Positions 52,936 through 62,084 of a stretch of DNA of 64,000 nt are shown here, piece by piece. Source of the DNA: Vagococcus jeotgali (lineage in GTDB: Bacteria; Bacillota; Bacilli; Lactobacillales; Vagococcaceae); contig NZ_CP142146.1 in the NCBI RefSeq assembly GCF_035918315.1, forward strand, positions 434,001-498,000, given 5' to 3'. The position numbers were made by a program, and so were the translations under genes. Below the pieces are notes generated by a model. The model searched no databases and was not told the origin of the DNA. It saw only the letters and a list, made by a program, of their open reading frames with translations. Positions within the stretch are counted from its first letter, which is position 1. Every line of letters begins with the position of its first letter.

Positions 52936-54153
52936 ATGCCAGATGGAATCAATATGGGTGATACGGCATTTATGATATTAACGACCGCTATGGTCTTGTT
53001 TATGACACCAGGATTAGCATTTTTTTATGGAGGTTTAGCTAGAAGTAGAAGTGTTATTTCACTAATGATGCAATCATTTATATCAATGGGTATTGTAACT
53101 ATGGTCTGGATATTTGGTGGTTTTGGTTTAGCTTTTGGACGTGATCATGGTGGTGTTATAGGTAGTATTACGGATTTTTTTGCATTAGGTAATGTTGGAG
53201 TTGAACCTCATGCTATGTATGGTTCTACTATTCCTTTCATTATGTTTTTTGCTTTTCAATTAATGTTTTGTGTAATCACTGTCCCTTTAATGACAGGAGC
53301 ATTTGTTGGAAGAATGAATATGAAAGGTTATATAGTATTCTTAATATTTTGGACTTTATTAATTTATGTTCCAGTTTGTCACTGGATATGGGGAAATGGC
53401 TTTTTAGCAAAATGGGGATTTGTTGATTTTGCTGGGGGGACAGTCATACATACGACAGCTGGTTTTGGTGTATTAGCTTCTTTATTGGTTTTAGGTAAAC
53501 GTATCATGAAAAAAGGAGCCAATACTCAACCTAATAATTTGATGGCAACAGCTATCGGAACAGGCATACTTTGGTTTGGTTGGTTCGGGTTTAACTCAGG
53601 TGGATCACTAGCAGCCAATATGGTTGCAGCTACTTCATTTGTTAATACACTAATTGGATTATCAACTGCTATGGTAGTTTGGATGATTTATGCCAAATTA
53701 AGACGCGGTAAAATCTTATTTACAGATGTTTTAACTGGATCTGTGGCAGGTTTAGCAACAATAACACCAGCATCTGGATATATCAAGCCAGCTTCTGCCA
53801 TTATTGTTGGTATTGTTGCTGGAATAATTTGCAATTTAGGCGTTGAGTTTGCTAGAAAGCTAGATTTAGATGATGCCCTTGATGTTTGGGGAGTTCATGG
53901 GGTAGGTGGTTTTACTGGAACTATTTTAATAGGATTTTTAGCAGATGAAAGTGTTAATAAGGTTACAGCTAGTCCACATCAATTATGGATTCAAATTGCT
54001 GGTGTTGTTCTTGTTGCAGCATATGCTTTTATGATTACTTATTTATTATTAAAAATCTTAACTAAAGTTATGACGGTAGAATTGAGCCCTGAACAACAAT
54101 TAGAAGGATTAGATAAAACATTACTTCAAGAGCAAGAATTTATAAAAAATTAA
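52936..54153 (+). CDS. amt: Ammonium transporter Amt
   Basis: 405 residues, 11 membrane segments. Conducts ammonium/ammonia across the membrane. Key residues in GGLARSRSV, TAGFGVLASLLVLGKR, the pore His in WGVHGVGGFTG, and FGWFGFNSGGSLAAN. ATG 52936 (GGGAGGAG upstream) follows the ureD stop by 16 bp. There is no GlnK/PII gene beside it, unusual for amt, but its place in the urease operon suggests a role in handling urease-derived ammonium. Confidence 0.95.
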   Translation: MPDGINMGDTAFMILTTAMVLFMTPGLAFFYGGLARSRSVISLMMQSFISMGIVTMVWIFGGFGLAFGRDHGGVIGSITDFFALGNVGVEPHAMYGSTIPFIMFFAFQLMFCVITVPLMTGAFVGRMNMKGYIVFLIFWTLLIYVPVCHWIWGNGFLAKWGFVDFAGGTVIHTTAGFGVLASLLVLGKRIMKKGANTQPNNLMATAIGTGILWFGWFGFNSGGSLAANMVAATSFVNTLIGLSTAMVVWMIYAKLRRGKILFTDVLTGSVAGLATITPASGYIKPASAIIVGIVAGIICNLGVEFARKLDLDDALDVWGVHGVGGFTGTILIGFLADESVNKVTASPHQLWIQIAGVVLVAAYAFMITYLLLKILTKVMTVELSPEQQLEGLDKTLLQEQEFIKN

Positions 54154-54193
54154 GGAGTATTTTAACTACTTAATTTTTTGTTTATCAAATAAT

Positions 54194-54206
54194 AATGATT
54201 ATCGTT
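54194..54206 (+). promoter_or_regulatory. Candidate Fur-family (nickel regulator) operator
   Basis: AATGATTATCGTT is an imperfect dyad resembling Fur/Nur-type boxes and lies about 45 bp before the nickel importer start. A second ATAAT-rich repeat follows to about 54225. Confidence 0.35.
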
Positions 54207-54249
54207 TAATAATGGTAATAATGTTGATATTTAGAGGAGAGTTATAATA

Positions 54250-55860
54250 ATGAGAAATAAAAAAACAATGTTATTAAGTTTATTAGTCTTTGTTTTGGTA
54301 GGTTGTGGTGAATCAACTTCTGAGAAAGAAGTATCTAAAAGTGAAAACTCGGATTCAGTTGTCGTAGCGCTACAACAAGGAAGTGAACCAGCAGAGGGAT
54401 TAAATCCTATATACGGGTGGGGAACAGGGACAAACCCCTTAATACAAAGTACATTAGTTGAGTTTGATTCGAAATTTAATATTGTAAATGATTTAGCAAC
54501 ATCATATGAGAATATAGATGATGGGTATACATGGAATTTTACTATTAGAGACGATGCAACATTTACAGATGGAAAGCCTGTTACAGTTGATGATGTCAAA
54601 TTTACATTTGATCAAGCGATGCAAAGTGATTCTTTAGTTGACTTGACGAATGTTAAAGATGTTTCAATTGAATCAAATAAAAAAGTGATGATTAAGTTAA
54701 AAAAACCTCAGAGAACTTTTTTAAATGCAGTAGCTACTTTGGGGATTGTACCAGAACATGCTTATGACGAACATTACGGAGAAAAGCCGATTGGTTCAGG
54801 TCCATATAAATTTGTTGAATGGAAAAAAGGTGAACAAATTATATTGGAACGTAACGAGGACTATTACAGAGATTTACCAGATATTAAACAAGCTGTATTT
54901 GTATTTATGGATGAAGACTCTGCATATACTGCTGCCAAAGCTGGTAAAGTAGATGTTGCTGTGGTCACACCATTTAATGTCTCAAAAGAAGTAACAGGTA
55001 TGAAATTGAAGGTTTTAAAAACCCAAGATAATAGAGGGATTACAATGCCATTGTCACCAGCTAATAGTGGTGAAACAGAAGACGGATATCCTATTGGAAA
55101 TGACGTAACATCAGAACTTTCAATACGAAAAGCACTTGCTTATGGTATTGATCGTAAAGAAATGGCGGAAAATACGGTAGAAGGTTATGCAAGCCCAGCT
55201 TTTTCTGAAAATGATGGAACAGCATGGAATAACAAAGAGGGGATTATTCAAACTGACAAACCTAAGGCTAAAAAGATTCTAAAAGATGATGGTTGGATAG
55301 AAGGTAAAGATGGAATTTTAGAAAAAGATGGAAAGAAAGCTGAATTTGATATGTATTATGTAGCTGGTGATTCTATTAGAGAGGCTATATCTAATGATGT
55401 TGTTACCCAAGCTAAGGAGTTAGGAATCAAGGTTAATATAATAGGGTCGAACTGGGATGATATTACTCCGAAAATGTTTTCAAATGCAGTCATGATGGGA
55501 TGGGGAAGTTCAAACCCTTATACAAGCTATTCTTTATTTCACAGTGATAATAAACTTAAAACAGATTTCTATAATGTAGAGGGATATGATAATCCTGTTG
55601 TTGATCAGTATTTAGAAGCAGCACTAGCAGCACCAACACAAGATGAAATGTATGAAAATTTTAAAAAAGCACAATGGGATGGAAAAACAGGAACATCGAT
55701 GTTAGGGGAAGTACCTTGGATTTGGTTGTTAAATATTGATCACTTATATTATGTAAATGAGAAACTAGATATTGGGGAGCAACCGTCACATATTCACGGA
55801 GCATCATACCCTGTTATTCAAAATTTAAAAGAATGGAAATGGACTGACTCTAGTGACTAA
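54250..55860 (+). CDS. nikA: ABC transporter substrate-binding lipoprotein, NikA-like
   Basis: 536 residues. Signal peptide with lipobox LVGC (Cys about 19), family SBP_bac_5 (peptide/nickel). Blocks: WNFTIRDDATFTDGKPVTVDDVKFTFD, GIVPEHAYDEHYGEKPIGSGPYKF, RKALAYGIDRKEM. Family members bind peptides or nickel-chelator complexes. Placement directly after the urease operon argues for nickel (inference). First of five genes encoding a complete importer. Confidence 0.8.
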   Translation: MRNKKTMLLSLLVFVLVGCGESTSEKEVSKSENSDSVVVALQQGSEPAEGLNPIYGWGTGTNPLIQSTLVEFDSKFNIVNDLATSYENIDDGYTWNFTIRDDATFTDGKPVTVDDVKFTFDQAMQSDSLVDLTNVKDVSIESNKKVMIKLKKPQRTFLNAVATLGIVPEHAYDEHYGEKPIGSGPYKFVEWKKGEQIILERNEDYYRDLPDIKQAVFVFMDEDSAYTAAKAGKVDVAVVTPFNVSKEVTGMKLKVLKTQDNRGITMPLSPANSGETEDGYPIGNDVTSELSIRKALAYGIDRKEMAENTVEGYASPAFSENDGTAWNNKEGIIQTDKPKAKKILKDDGWIEGKDGILEKDGKKAEFDMYYVAGDSIREAISNDVVTQAKELGIKVNIIGSNWDDITPKMFSNAVMMGWGSSNPYTSYSLFHSDNKLKTDFYNVEGYDNPVVDQYLEAALAAPTQDEMYENFKKAQWDGKTGTSMLGEVPWIWLLNIDHLYYVNEKLDIGEQPSHIHGASYPVIQNLKEWKWTDSSD

Positions 55861-56821
55861 ATTGATGAGGTTATTCTCTTTAATTTTAGTAGCAACATTT
55901 ATTTCATTTATGCTAATTTATCTCTCACCAATAGATCCTGTTCAACAATATGTTATTGGCCAAGGGAGTATTTCAGCAGAACAAAGGTTGAATATTGCCG
56001 AGAGGTGGGGATTAAATGAACCTCCCATAAAACAATACCTAAATTGGCTACATCAGGCTATTCGTGGGAATTTTGGAACGTCTATTGTATATAGACAACC
56101 AGTCATTAATGTCATTATGGAAAGAGCTGGTAATACCTTTTTACTCATGTTTATCTCCTGGATGATATCTGGCATTATTGGATATATTACGGGTTGCTTA
56201 ATGGCAATGAAGCGTAATAGCATGCTTGATAAACTATTAAAAAACATCTGTTTAATTTTAAGTTCAATCCCTTCCTACTGGGTAGCTTTATTATTATTGA
56301 TCATATTTTCAGTTAAACTAGCATGGTTTCCTATTGGTTTTAGTAGTCCTATTGGTTCAACAAGTGATAATGTCACCTTTTTACAAGTACTACACCATCT
56401 TTTTTTACCAACCATCACTCTAATTATTTTTTCTTTTCCATCGATAGCCTTACATACTAGAGAAAATCTTATTGGTATATTAAACAGTGATTATGTCCTA
56501 TTTTCAAAAGCTAGAGGACTAACAGGTTGGGAGATTTTTAAGTTTCATGGAGTTAAAAGTACGTTAGGAGCAGCTTTTATTTTACAATTCATGTCTTTTG
56601 CTGAATTATTTGGAGGTTCTGTTTTAGTAGAAACAGTTTTTTCTTATCCAGGATTAGGCTCAACTATTACGACTGCTTCCATTAAGTCAGATGCACCACT
56701 AATATTGGGAATAACTGTTTTTAGTATTCTTTTTGTTTTTTTAGGAAATTTATTAGCAGATATTTTGAGTCAAAAGTTAGATCCTCGTGTCAAAAGTAGC
56801 AGTAAAAAGGGAATTGAGTGA
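55853..56821 (+). CDS. nikB: ABC transporter permease, NikB-like
   Basis: 322 residues, six membrane segments. The N-terminal PIDPVQQYVIGQGSISAEQRLNIAERWGLNEPPIKQYLNWL is typical of DppB/NikB, and the EAA-like loop SDYVLFSKARGLTGWEIFKFHGVK contacts the ATPase. Starts with ATG 55853 overlapping the binding-protein gene by 8 bp. Confidence 0.85.
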   Translation: MTKLMRLFSLILVATFISFMLIYLSPIDPVQQYVIGQGSISAEQRLNIAERWGLNEPPIKQYLNWLHQAIRGNFGTSIVYRQPVINVIMERAGNTFLLMFISWMISGIIGYITGCLMAMKRNSMLDKLLKNICLILSSIPSYWVALLLLIIFSVKLAWFPIGFSSPIGSTSDNVTFLQVLHHLFLPTITLIIFSFPSIALHTRENLIGILNSDYVLFSKARGLTGWEIFKFHGVKSTLGAAFILQFMSFAELFGGSVLVETVFSYPGLGSTITTASIKSDAPLILGITVFSILFVFLGNLLADILSQKLDPRVKSSSKKGIE

Positions 56822-56824
56822 AAA

Positions 56825-57703
56825 ATGGAAATAAAAAAAGAAGAAAAATTTGAAAAAAGGCTATATTTTTTTCAAAAAATTAATTTGAATAATATAAAAA
56901 ATATGGATTTAAAAAAGAAAGCTATATATAAATCTACTCTAATTATATTATTATTGCTCTCTTTTTATTCAGCTGGTTTTTTTATTAGTGATGATCTCTT
57001 GCAACCTGATTTTTCTAATAAAAATTTACCCCCTAGTTTCATCCACTTTTTTGGAACTGATTGGATGGGTAGAGACGTTTTTTATAGAACATTAAAAGGA
57101 TTTAATCTTTCAATGACAATTGGAGTATTAGCCTCTTTAGTAAGTTCTTTGCTTGCAGTTTTCTTTGGAATTATTTCAGCTCTTGGTTCAGAAAGAATAG
57201 ATAAAATGTTAAGTTGGGTTATCGATCTAATGCTAGGTATACCTCAATTGCTACTCTTAATTTTAATTTCTGTGTCTGTTGGTGCAGGTATTGAGGGTGT
57301 CGTTATAGGACTTATCCTAACTCATTGGATTAGTTTGGCTAGACTAATAAGAGGTGAGGTAAAGAAATTAAAAGGTCAGCATTATATCAAGGTATCCAAA
57401 CGATTGGGAAAATCAACATGGTGGATTATGATTCACCATATCACACCTCACATTTTACCTGTCTTTTTAGTAGGCTTAATTTTAATGTTCCCCCATGCTA
57501 TCATGCACGAATCTGCGTTATCTTTTTTGGGGCTAGGTATACCACCAGAGAAGCCTTCAATAGGAGTTATGTTGGGAGATAGCTTGAAATACCTCTCTTC
57601 TGGAGTATGGTGGGCAGTTATTTTTCCTGGTATATTTTTGGTTATCACAGTCCTATTAACAGACCGATTGGTAAGTTATTTAAATAACATTTTTGAGACA
57701 TAA
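56825..57703 (+). CDS. nikC: ABC transporter permease, NikC-like
   Basis: 292 residues. Charged N-terminal extension (about 1-35), then the DppC/NikC core: FFGTDWMGRDVFYRTLKG (about 76-93), a GxxAGxxxG-like PQLLLLILISVSVGAG segment, HYIKVSKRLGKSTWWIMIHHITPH coupling loop. Three bases after nikB. Confidence 0.85.
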   Translation: MEIKKEEKFEKRLYFFQKINLNNIKNMDLKKKAIYKSTLIILLLLSFYSAGFFISDDLLQPDFSNKNLPPSFIHFFGTDWMGRDVFYRTLKGFNLSMTIGVLASLVSSLLAVFFGIISALGSERIDKMLSWVIDLMLGIPQLLLLILISVSVGAGIEGVVIGLILTHWISLARLIRGEVKKLKGQHYIKVSKRLGKSTWWIMIHHITPHILPVFLVGLILMFPHAIMHESALSFLGLGIPPEKPSIGVMLGDSLKYLSSGVWWAVIFPGIFLVITVLLTDRLVSYLNNIFET

Positions 57704-57725
57704 ATATAATGTTGGAGGTATCAAA

Positions 57726-58511
57726 ATGATAGAAGAAGTTATTAAAGTAAATGATTTATCAATTAGTTTTGATAGGTATCATACATTGTTAGATCAAGAA
57801 AATATAGGGACTATAAACAAGTTATCATTAACAGTAAACAAAGGAGAGATATTATCAATTGTTGGTGCAAGTGGTTCAGGGAAAAGCTTACTAGCGCATG
57901 CTATACTTGGGATTTTACCAGGTAACTCCAAAGTTGAAGGAGAAATATATTTTAAAAATGAACTTATCAATGAAAAAAAAATGAAAGAAATCAGAGGAAA
58001 AAAAATAGCTTTAATACCTCAATCCATCAATTATTTAGACCCAATAGTAAAAATTGGCAAACAACTTTTACTGACGAATAAAGATAAAATGGAAGAATTA
58101 GATCATAATATGGATCGACTAGGCCTAGATAAATCAGTAAAAAATATGTATCCAAATGAATTATCTGGTGGCATGGCTAGAAGAGTCTTATTTTTAACAG
58201 CTATCCTTTCAGATGCTGATGTTATTATCGCAGATGAACCAACTCCAGGAATGCAAGTTAGTCAAGCAATCGAATCATTATCAATTTTAGCAGAACTAGC
58301 TAAAAAGGAAGCAAAGACGATTATTTTAATCACTCATGATATAGATTTAGCAGTTGATTTTTCTGATAGGATAGCAGTTTTTTCTGATGGTCAAATTGTA
58401 GATTTAATGTCTAGTCAAGCCTTTAAAGAAGGGCCACAAGATAGCTGGAGTCATTTTTCTAAACAATTATGGCATTCATTACCTCAACATAGTTTTCATG
58501 ATATAAGCTAA
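57726..58511 (+). CDS. nikD: ABC transporter ATP-binding protein, NikD-like
   Basis: 261 residues. Walker A GASGSGKS (about 47-54), signature LSGGMARRV (about 145-153), Walker B DVIIADEPTPGMQVSQ, switch His in LITHDIDLAV. ATG 57726 follows GGAGGTATCAA; an upstream in-frame codon inside nikC is less likely. Confidence 0.87.
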   Translation: MIEEVIKVNDLSISFDRYHTLLDQENIGTINKLSLTVNKGEILSIVGASGSGKSLLAHAILGILPGNSKVEGEIYFKNELINEKKMKEIRGKKIALIPQSINYLDPIVKIGKQLLLTNKDKMEELDHNMDRLGLDKSVKNMYPNELSGGMARRVLFLTAILSDADVIIADEPTPGMQVSQAIESLSILAELAKKEAKTIILITHDIDLAVDFSDRIAVFSDGQIVDLMSSQAFKEGPQDSWSHFSKQLWHSLPQHSFHDIS

Positions 58512-58534
58512 TTTTTAAAGGAGAAGGGTATATA

Positions 58535-59149
58535 TTGAATATTTTAAAAATTAAAAATCTATCTTTTTATTATAATGAAGGACAAGATATTTTGAATGAT
58601 GTATCTTTTGAGGTTACTTCTGGAGAGCGCTTAGGTATTGTTGGCCCAAGTGGTTTTGGGAAATCAACCCTAGCCCAGATTATAGCTGGATTTGAAAAAC
58701 AAGTAAAAGGGGAAATTTTATATAATGGTCGTCCCATTGATGAGATAACACCCTATCCTGTACAACTGATTTATCAACATCCTGAAAAAGCAATCAACCC
58801 TAAATGGAAATTGAGTAAATTAGAAGATGAGATGGACAAAAAAATTTCAAGTTCACATAAAAAAAAGTTAGAGTTAAAAGAGGAATGGTTTGATCGCTAC
58901 CCGGCAGAACTCTCAGGAGGAGAATTACAGAGATTTATGGTAGCAAGAGCTTTGACAGTAGATTCCAAGTTTATTATAGCTGATGAAATTAGCACTATGT
59001 TAGATGCCCTAACACAGGCGAAAATATGGAAGTTTTTATTAGATGATATTACTAAGGAAAAAGGTTTGATTATTATATCTCATAATCAATACCTGATTGA
59101 TAAATTATGTACTCGAGTTATAGATTTAGAAGAATTAATGAATAAGTAA
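58535..59149 (+). CDS. nikE: ABC transporter ATP-binding protein, NikE-like
   Basis: 204 residues, shorter than the usual 250-270. TTG start at 58535 with AAAGGAGAAGG upstream. Walker A GPSGFGKST (about 37-45), Q-loop YQHPEKAINPKW, signature LSGGELQRF, Walker B FIIADEISTMLDALTQ, switch His in IISHNQYLI. It lacks the C-terminal oligopeptide-binding extension of Dpp/Opp ATPases, which suits a nickel rather than a peptide transporter. Confidence 0.85.
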   Translation: MNILKIKNLSFYYNEGQDILNDVSFEVTSGERLGIVGPSGFGKSTLAQIIAGFEKQVKGEILYNGRPIDEITPYPVQLIYQHPEKAINPKWKLSKLEDEMDKKISSSHKKKLELKEEWFDRYPAELSGGELQRFMVARALTVDSKFIIADEISTMLDALTQAKIWKFLLDDITKEKGLIIISHNQYLIDKLCTRVIDLEELMNK

Positions 59150-59220
59150 GAGTAAAAGCTAATATGTTATATAGGAAATCAATGGAAAAAGTTACATATC
59201 AATAAAAAATACCCCTCATG

Positions 59221-59266
59221 ATATCCCCCAAAAGTTAGACCGAGGATTCTAACTTTTGGGGGATAT
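59221..59266 (+). terminator. Perfect 19-bp hairpin at the end of the nickel operon
   Basis: ATATCCCCCAAAAGTTAGA and its exact complement around a CCGAGGAT loop, followed by TTTG. Works as the operon terminator. The arm resembles IS3-type terminal repeats; compare 26321-26373. Confidence 0.75.
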
Positions 59267-59316
59267 TTGTTTGACTTAATAAGAAATAATAGGTAATACG
59301 ACACACAGGAGAAAGC

Positions 59317-60598
59317 TGTGAATTGGCAACACTTTTCTGTACAAAAATTATAAGGTCTTTATTTTATTTAGATAGTTATTCTATGTTCTGCTAAATAACC
59401 TGTTTCAACTCCCAATCTAAACGGTAATTAATCGGGGATTGATAGCCAAGCTTGCCATGTTTTCTAAACTTGTTCCACCAATTGACATAATCCATTAACT
59501 CATATTGTAGTTCAAACAATGAGTCAAAAGATTGTTGGTAAATAAACTCAATTTTAAAAGCTCGATAGGTTGCTTCTGCCACAGCGTTGTCATAGGGGCA
59601 GCCAGGACGTGATAAAGACCGTTTTATCTGAAACACATCCAATAATTCATCAATACTTTGGTTATCAAATTCTTTTCCTCGGTCTGTATGAAAAATTTCA
59701 ACATCATCTAATGGCTGTTCAATCGTTCCGATTGCCTGTAGCACAAGGTCCACAGATTTGTTAGGACCACTAGAATGCCCAACTATTTCTAGGTTGAACA
59801 AATCGAGAATAAAGCAGACATAATGCCACTTTTTGCCTACTTTAACATAGGTTAAATCTGTCACTAAAGCTTCCATAGGTTGCATTTTATCAAATTGACG
59901 TGATAAAACATTATCGATTTTCTGTTCATTTTTAGTCGTTGCTTGAGGTTTAAATTTCAGTGTTGTGTAGCTTGAAATGAAATTAAACTTATTCATGATT
60001 CGTCGTATCCTTCTTCTTGAAACAATTAATCCTTGATCGTTTAAATCATCTTTAATTCTTCTTGCTCCGTAGGAGTTACGGCTATCTGTAAATGACTCAA
60101 TGACTGCTTTTTCAACAATAGCTTCTGATTTTTTTCTTTTGACTTCATAATAATAAGCCCCACGAGAAATTTCTAATTTTCGACACATCGCTGATACACT
60201 ATACTTCTTTTTGTTTTCCCTAACAACTTCTACTTTCGTCCGAATATCAGCGCCGCTTGCTTTAAAATATCATTCTCCATCATCAGTTCTTTATTTAGTT
60301 TTCGTCATTCACGCAACTCTTTTTCTTCTGGTGTCAAATTATCTTTCTCTTTGAATGATCCTGACTGATTATATTGTTTTACCCATTTATCAAAGGTTGA
60401 TGGTGTCAGGTCATATTCTCTTAAAATATCTTTTCTAGGTTTTCCTGATTTATGCAGTTCCACCATTTGTTTCTTAAATGATTCTTTGAAGGTCCGTCTT
60501 GGTTTTCTGTTAGTTGTCATGAAATAAGCTCCTACTTTGTTTTTTATTAAGTATAGACACCTTATCTTTATTGTTCAACTAAGTGTAACCTATTCACA
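59317..60598 (-). mobile_element. IS3-family element, inactivated
   Basis: 1282 bp. Ends TGTGAATTGGCAACACTT and, on the complement, TGTGAATAGGTTACACTT. No 3-bp target repeat is found (AGC versus GAC), so the flanks were rearranged. The right end abuts an ISL3 scrap. Confidence 0.85.
59391..60520 (-). pseudogene. IS3 transposase (orfA with nonsense codon, orfB)
   Basis: OrfA starts at 60520 (MTTNRKPRRTFKESFKKQ) but meets TGA at 60305-60307 after EEKELRE. The frame would otherwise continue RKLNKELMMENDILKQAAL. OrfB (59391-60188, 265 residues from an internal ATG; the frame opens earlier) is intact, with the DDE motifs ALVTDLTYVKV, FHTDRGKEFDN and SRPGCPYDNAVAEATYRAFKIEF. Without full OrfA no OrfAB fusion can form. 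Confidence 0.85.
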
Positions 60599-60731
60599 GA
60601 CTTATTTTTAGAATTAACCCATTCTATCTCTAATGAGCTTCCTAAGGAATTTAAAGCCAAATTCAAAACATTCCAAACCTTCAGGCAAGGTTGTTACCAA
60701 TGCTTTAAATTATTCTTATTCAAATGGTTTT
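60599..60731 (+). mobile_element. ISL3 fragment trapped between IS3 and IS30
   Basis: About 133 bp nearly identical to 21918-22050 of ISL3 copy 2 (one substitution and one inserted T). Neither end of the ISL3 element is present. Confidence 0.88.
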
Positions 60732-61972
60732 GCTTAGTTGTAAAATCAAGTTAGCCACTCTAAAATAATAAAAAAACACCATGGTAAAAATTCGTGTATC
60801 ATTGAAGTAACTACCCAACAACGAAAGGAATTTTTATCATGGTGAAAATTAAGAATAACACAAAGACATCTAGTTATAAACATCTTTCCTTAAAGGAAAG
60901 GCAGCTTATTGAAGTTTGGCATAATATGGGAGACTCTAATAGAGAAATTGGTAGACGATTAGGCCGACACCATCAAACAATAAGTAATGAGCTTAAACGA
61001 GGAACGACCACGCAAATCAAAGAAAATAAGAAACCTAAACAACTCTATTTTGCTGATACGGGGCAAGCTAAATACATAGAAAACAGGAAACGCTGTGGTT
61101 CGAAATCTAAGCTAGTTAGTGCTGTTGATTTTATTAATTATGCTTGTAAACAAATGATAGACTTTAATTGGTCACCAGATGCAATTGTTGGTTTTATTAA
61201 GTCCTTAGACACTTGGGATAAACCTATTGTTTCTACTAAGACACTTTATAACTATATTGATAAAGGTTTTTTACCAGTCAGAAATCATCATCTCAAGATG
61301 AAAGTTAGACTATCACCTAAAAAGAAAAGAAGTCGTCAGCATAAAAAAGCTCTTGGAAAATCAATTGATGAACGACCTAGCAAAATTGATTCTAGACAAG
61401 AGTTTGGTCATTGGGAAATAGACAGTGTCATTGGTTCAAAATCTAAAGATGATAATGCTCTACTTACACTTGTTGAAAGAAAAACTCGCTACATGATTAC
61501 TGTTGTTCTAGATGATCATACTGAAGAGTCTGTTAGTTACGCTATTAAACAGTTAAAATATGAGTTTGGAAGAGCCCGATTTAGTAGCATATTTCAATCG
61601 ATTACTGCTGATAATGGCAGTGAATTTAGCTCACTTGATGATACTCTGCAACAAATGACTGATATCTACTTTGCTCACCCTTATTCATCTTGGGAACGAG
61701 GAACAAACGAAAGACATAATGGTTTATTACGGCAATTTGTTCCGAAAGGAACGCCTATCTGTCACTACTCAAAGCAGTTCATACAACTGGCTACTGAAAA
61801 AGTTAATCTTTTGCCGCGTAAAATTTTAGACTATAGACAACCAGCAACATTATTTTTAGAAGAAATTCAAAATCTAAAGATCAAAACATGTTGGTAAGTA
61901 AGGGGTTCAATAAAATAACACTGATATTTAGATATTTTTACCAGAGTGGCTAACTTAATGTTGCAATTTAGA
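60732..61972 (+). mobile_element. IS30-family element A, copy 3
   Basis: 1241 bp, the same ends as copies 1 and 2 and in the same orientation as copy 2. No target duplication; the left flank is ISL3 scrap, the right flank is the amiE terminator region. Confidence 0.9.
60839..61897 (+). CDS. IS30-family transposase (element A)
   Basis: 352 residues, intact, near-identical to the copy at 42609-43667 with a few substitutions (for example D for G in the LDTWDKP segment). HTH region and DDE core complete. Confidence 0.94.
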   Translation: MVKIKNNTKTSSYKHLSLKERQLIEVWHNMGDSNREIGRRLGRHHQTISNELKRGTTTQIKENKKPKQLYFADTGQAKYIENRKRCGSKSKLVSAVDFINYACKQMIDFNWSPDAIVGFIKSLDTWDKPIVSTKTLYNYIDKGFLPVRNHHLKMKVRLSPKKKRSRQHKKALGKSIDERPSKIDSRQEFGHWEIDSVIGSKSKDDNALLTLVERKTRYMITVVLDDHTEESVSYAIKQLKYEFGRARFSSIFQSITADNGSEFSSLDDTLQQMTDIYFAHPYSSWERGTNERHNGLLRQFVPKGTPICHYSKQFIQLATEKVNLLPRKILDYRQPATLFLEEIQNLKIKTCW

Positions 61973-61975
61973 GAA

Positions 61976-62003
61976 TTAAAAAAGAGTAGACTTCTCTACT
62001 CTT
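61976..62003 (-). terminator. Terminator of amiE
   Basis: On the minus strand AAGAGTAGA / TCTACTCTT followed by TTTTTT. A further hairpin GGTTTGG/CCcAAACC lies at about 62008-62033. Confidence 0.75.
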
Positions 62004-62084
62004 CAAATGGTTTGGTTGGTAATACCCAAACCTTTTTTATATAGGACAAAATAATTAAAAAAGAAAGCAATACAAGCCATAAGA

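Noticed and set aside
54250-59149. Reading the five-gene ABC system as an oligopeptide transporter
   Set aside because: Family membership allows it, but the shortened ATPase without the C-terminal oligopeptide extension and position after the urease operon favour nickel; not proven.
59317-60598. Active IS3 copy
   Set aside because: The TGA at 60305-60307 stops OrfA before its leucine-zipper end and the frameshift site, so OrfAB cannot be made.
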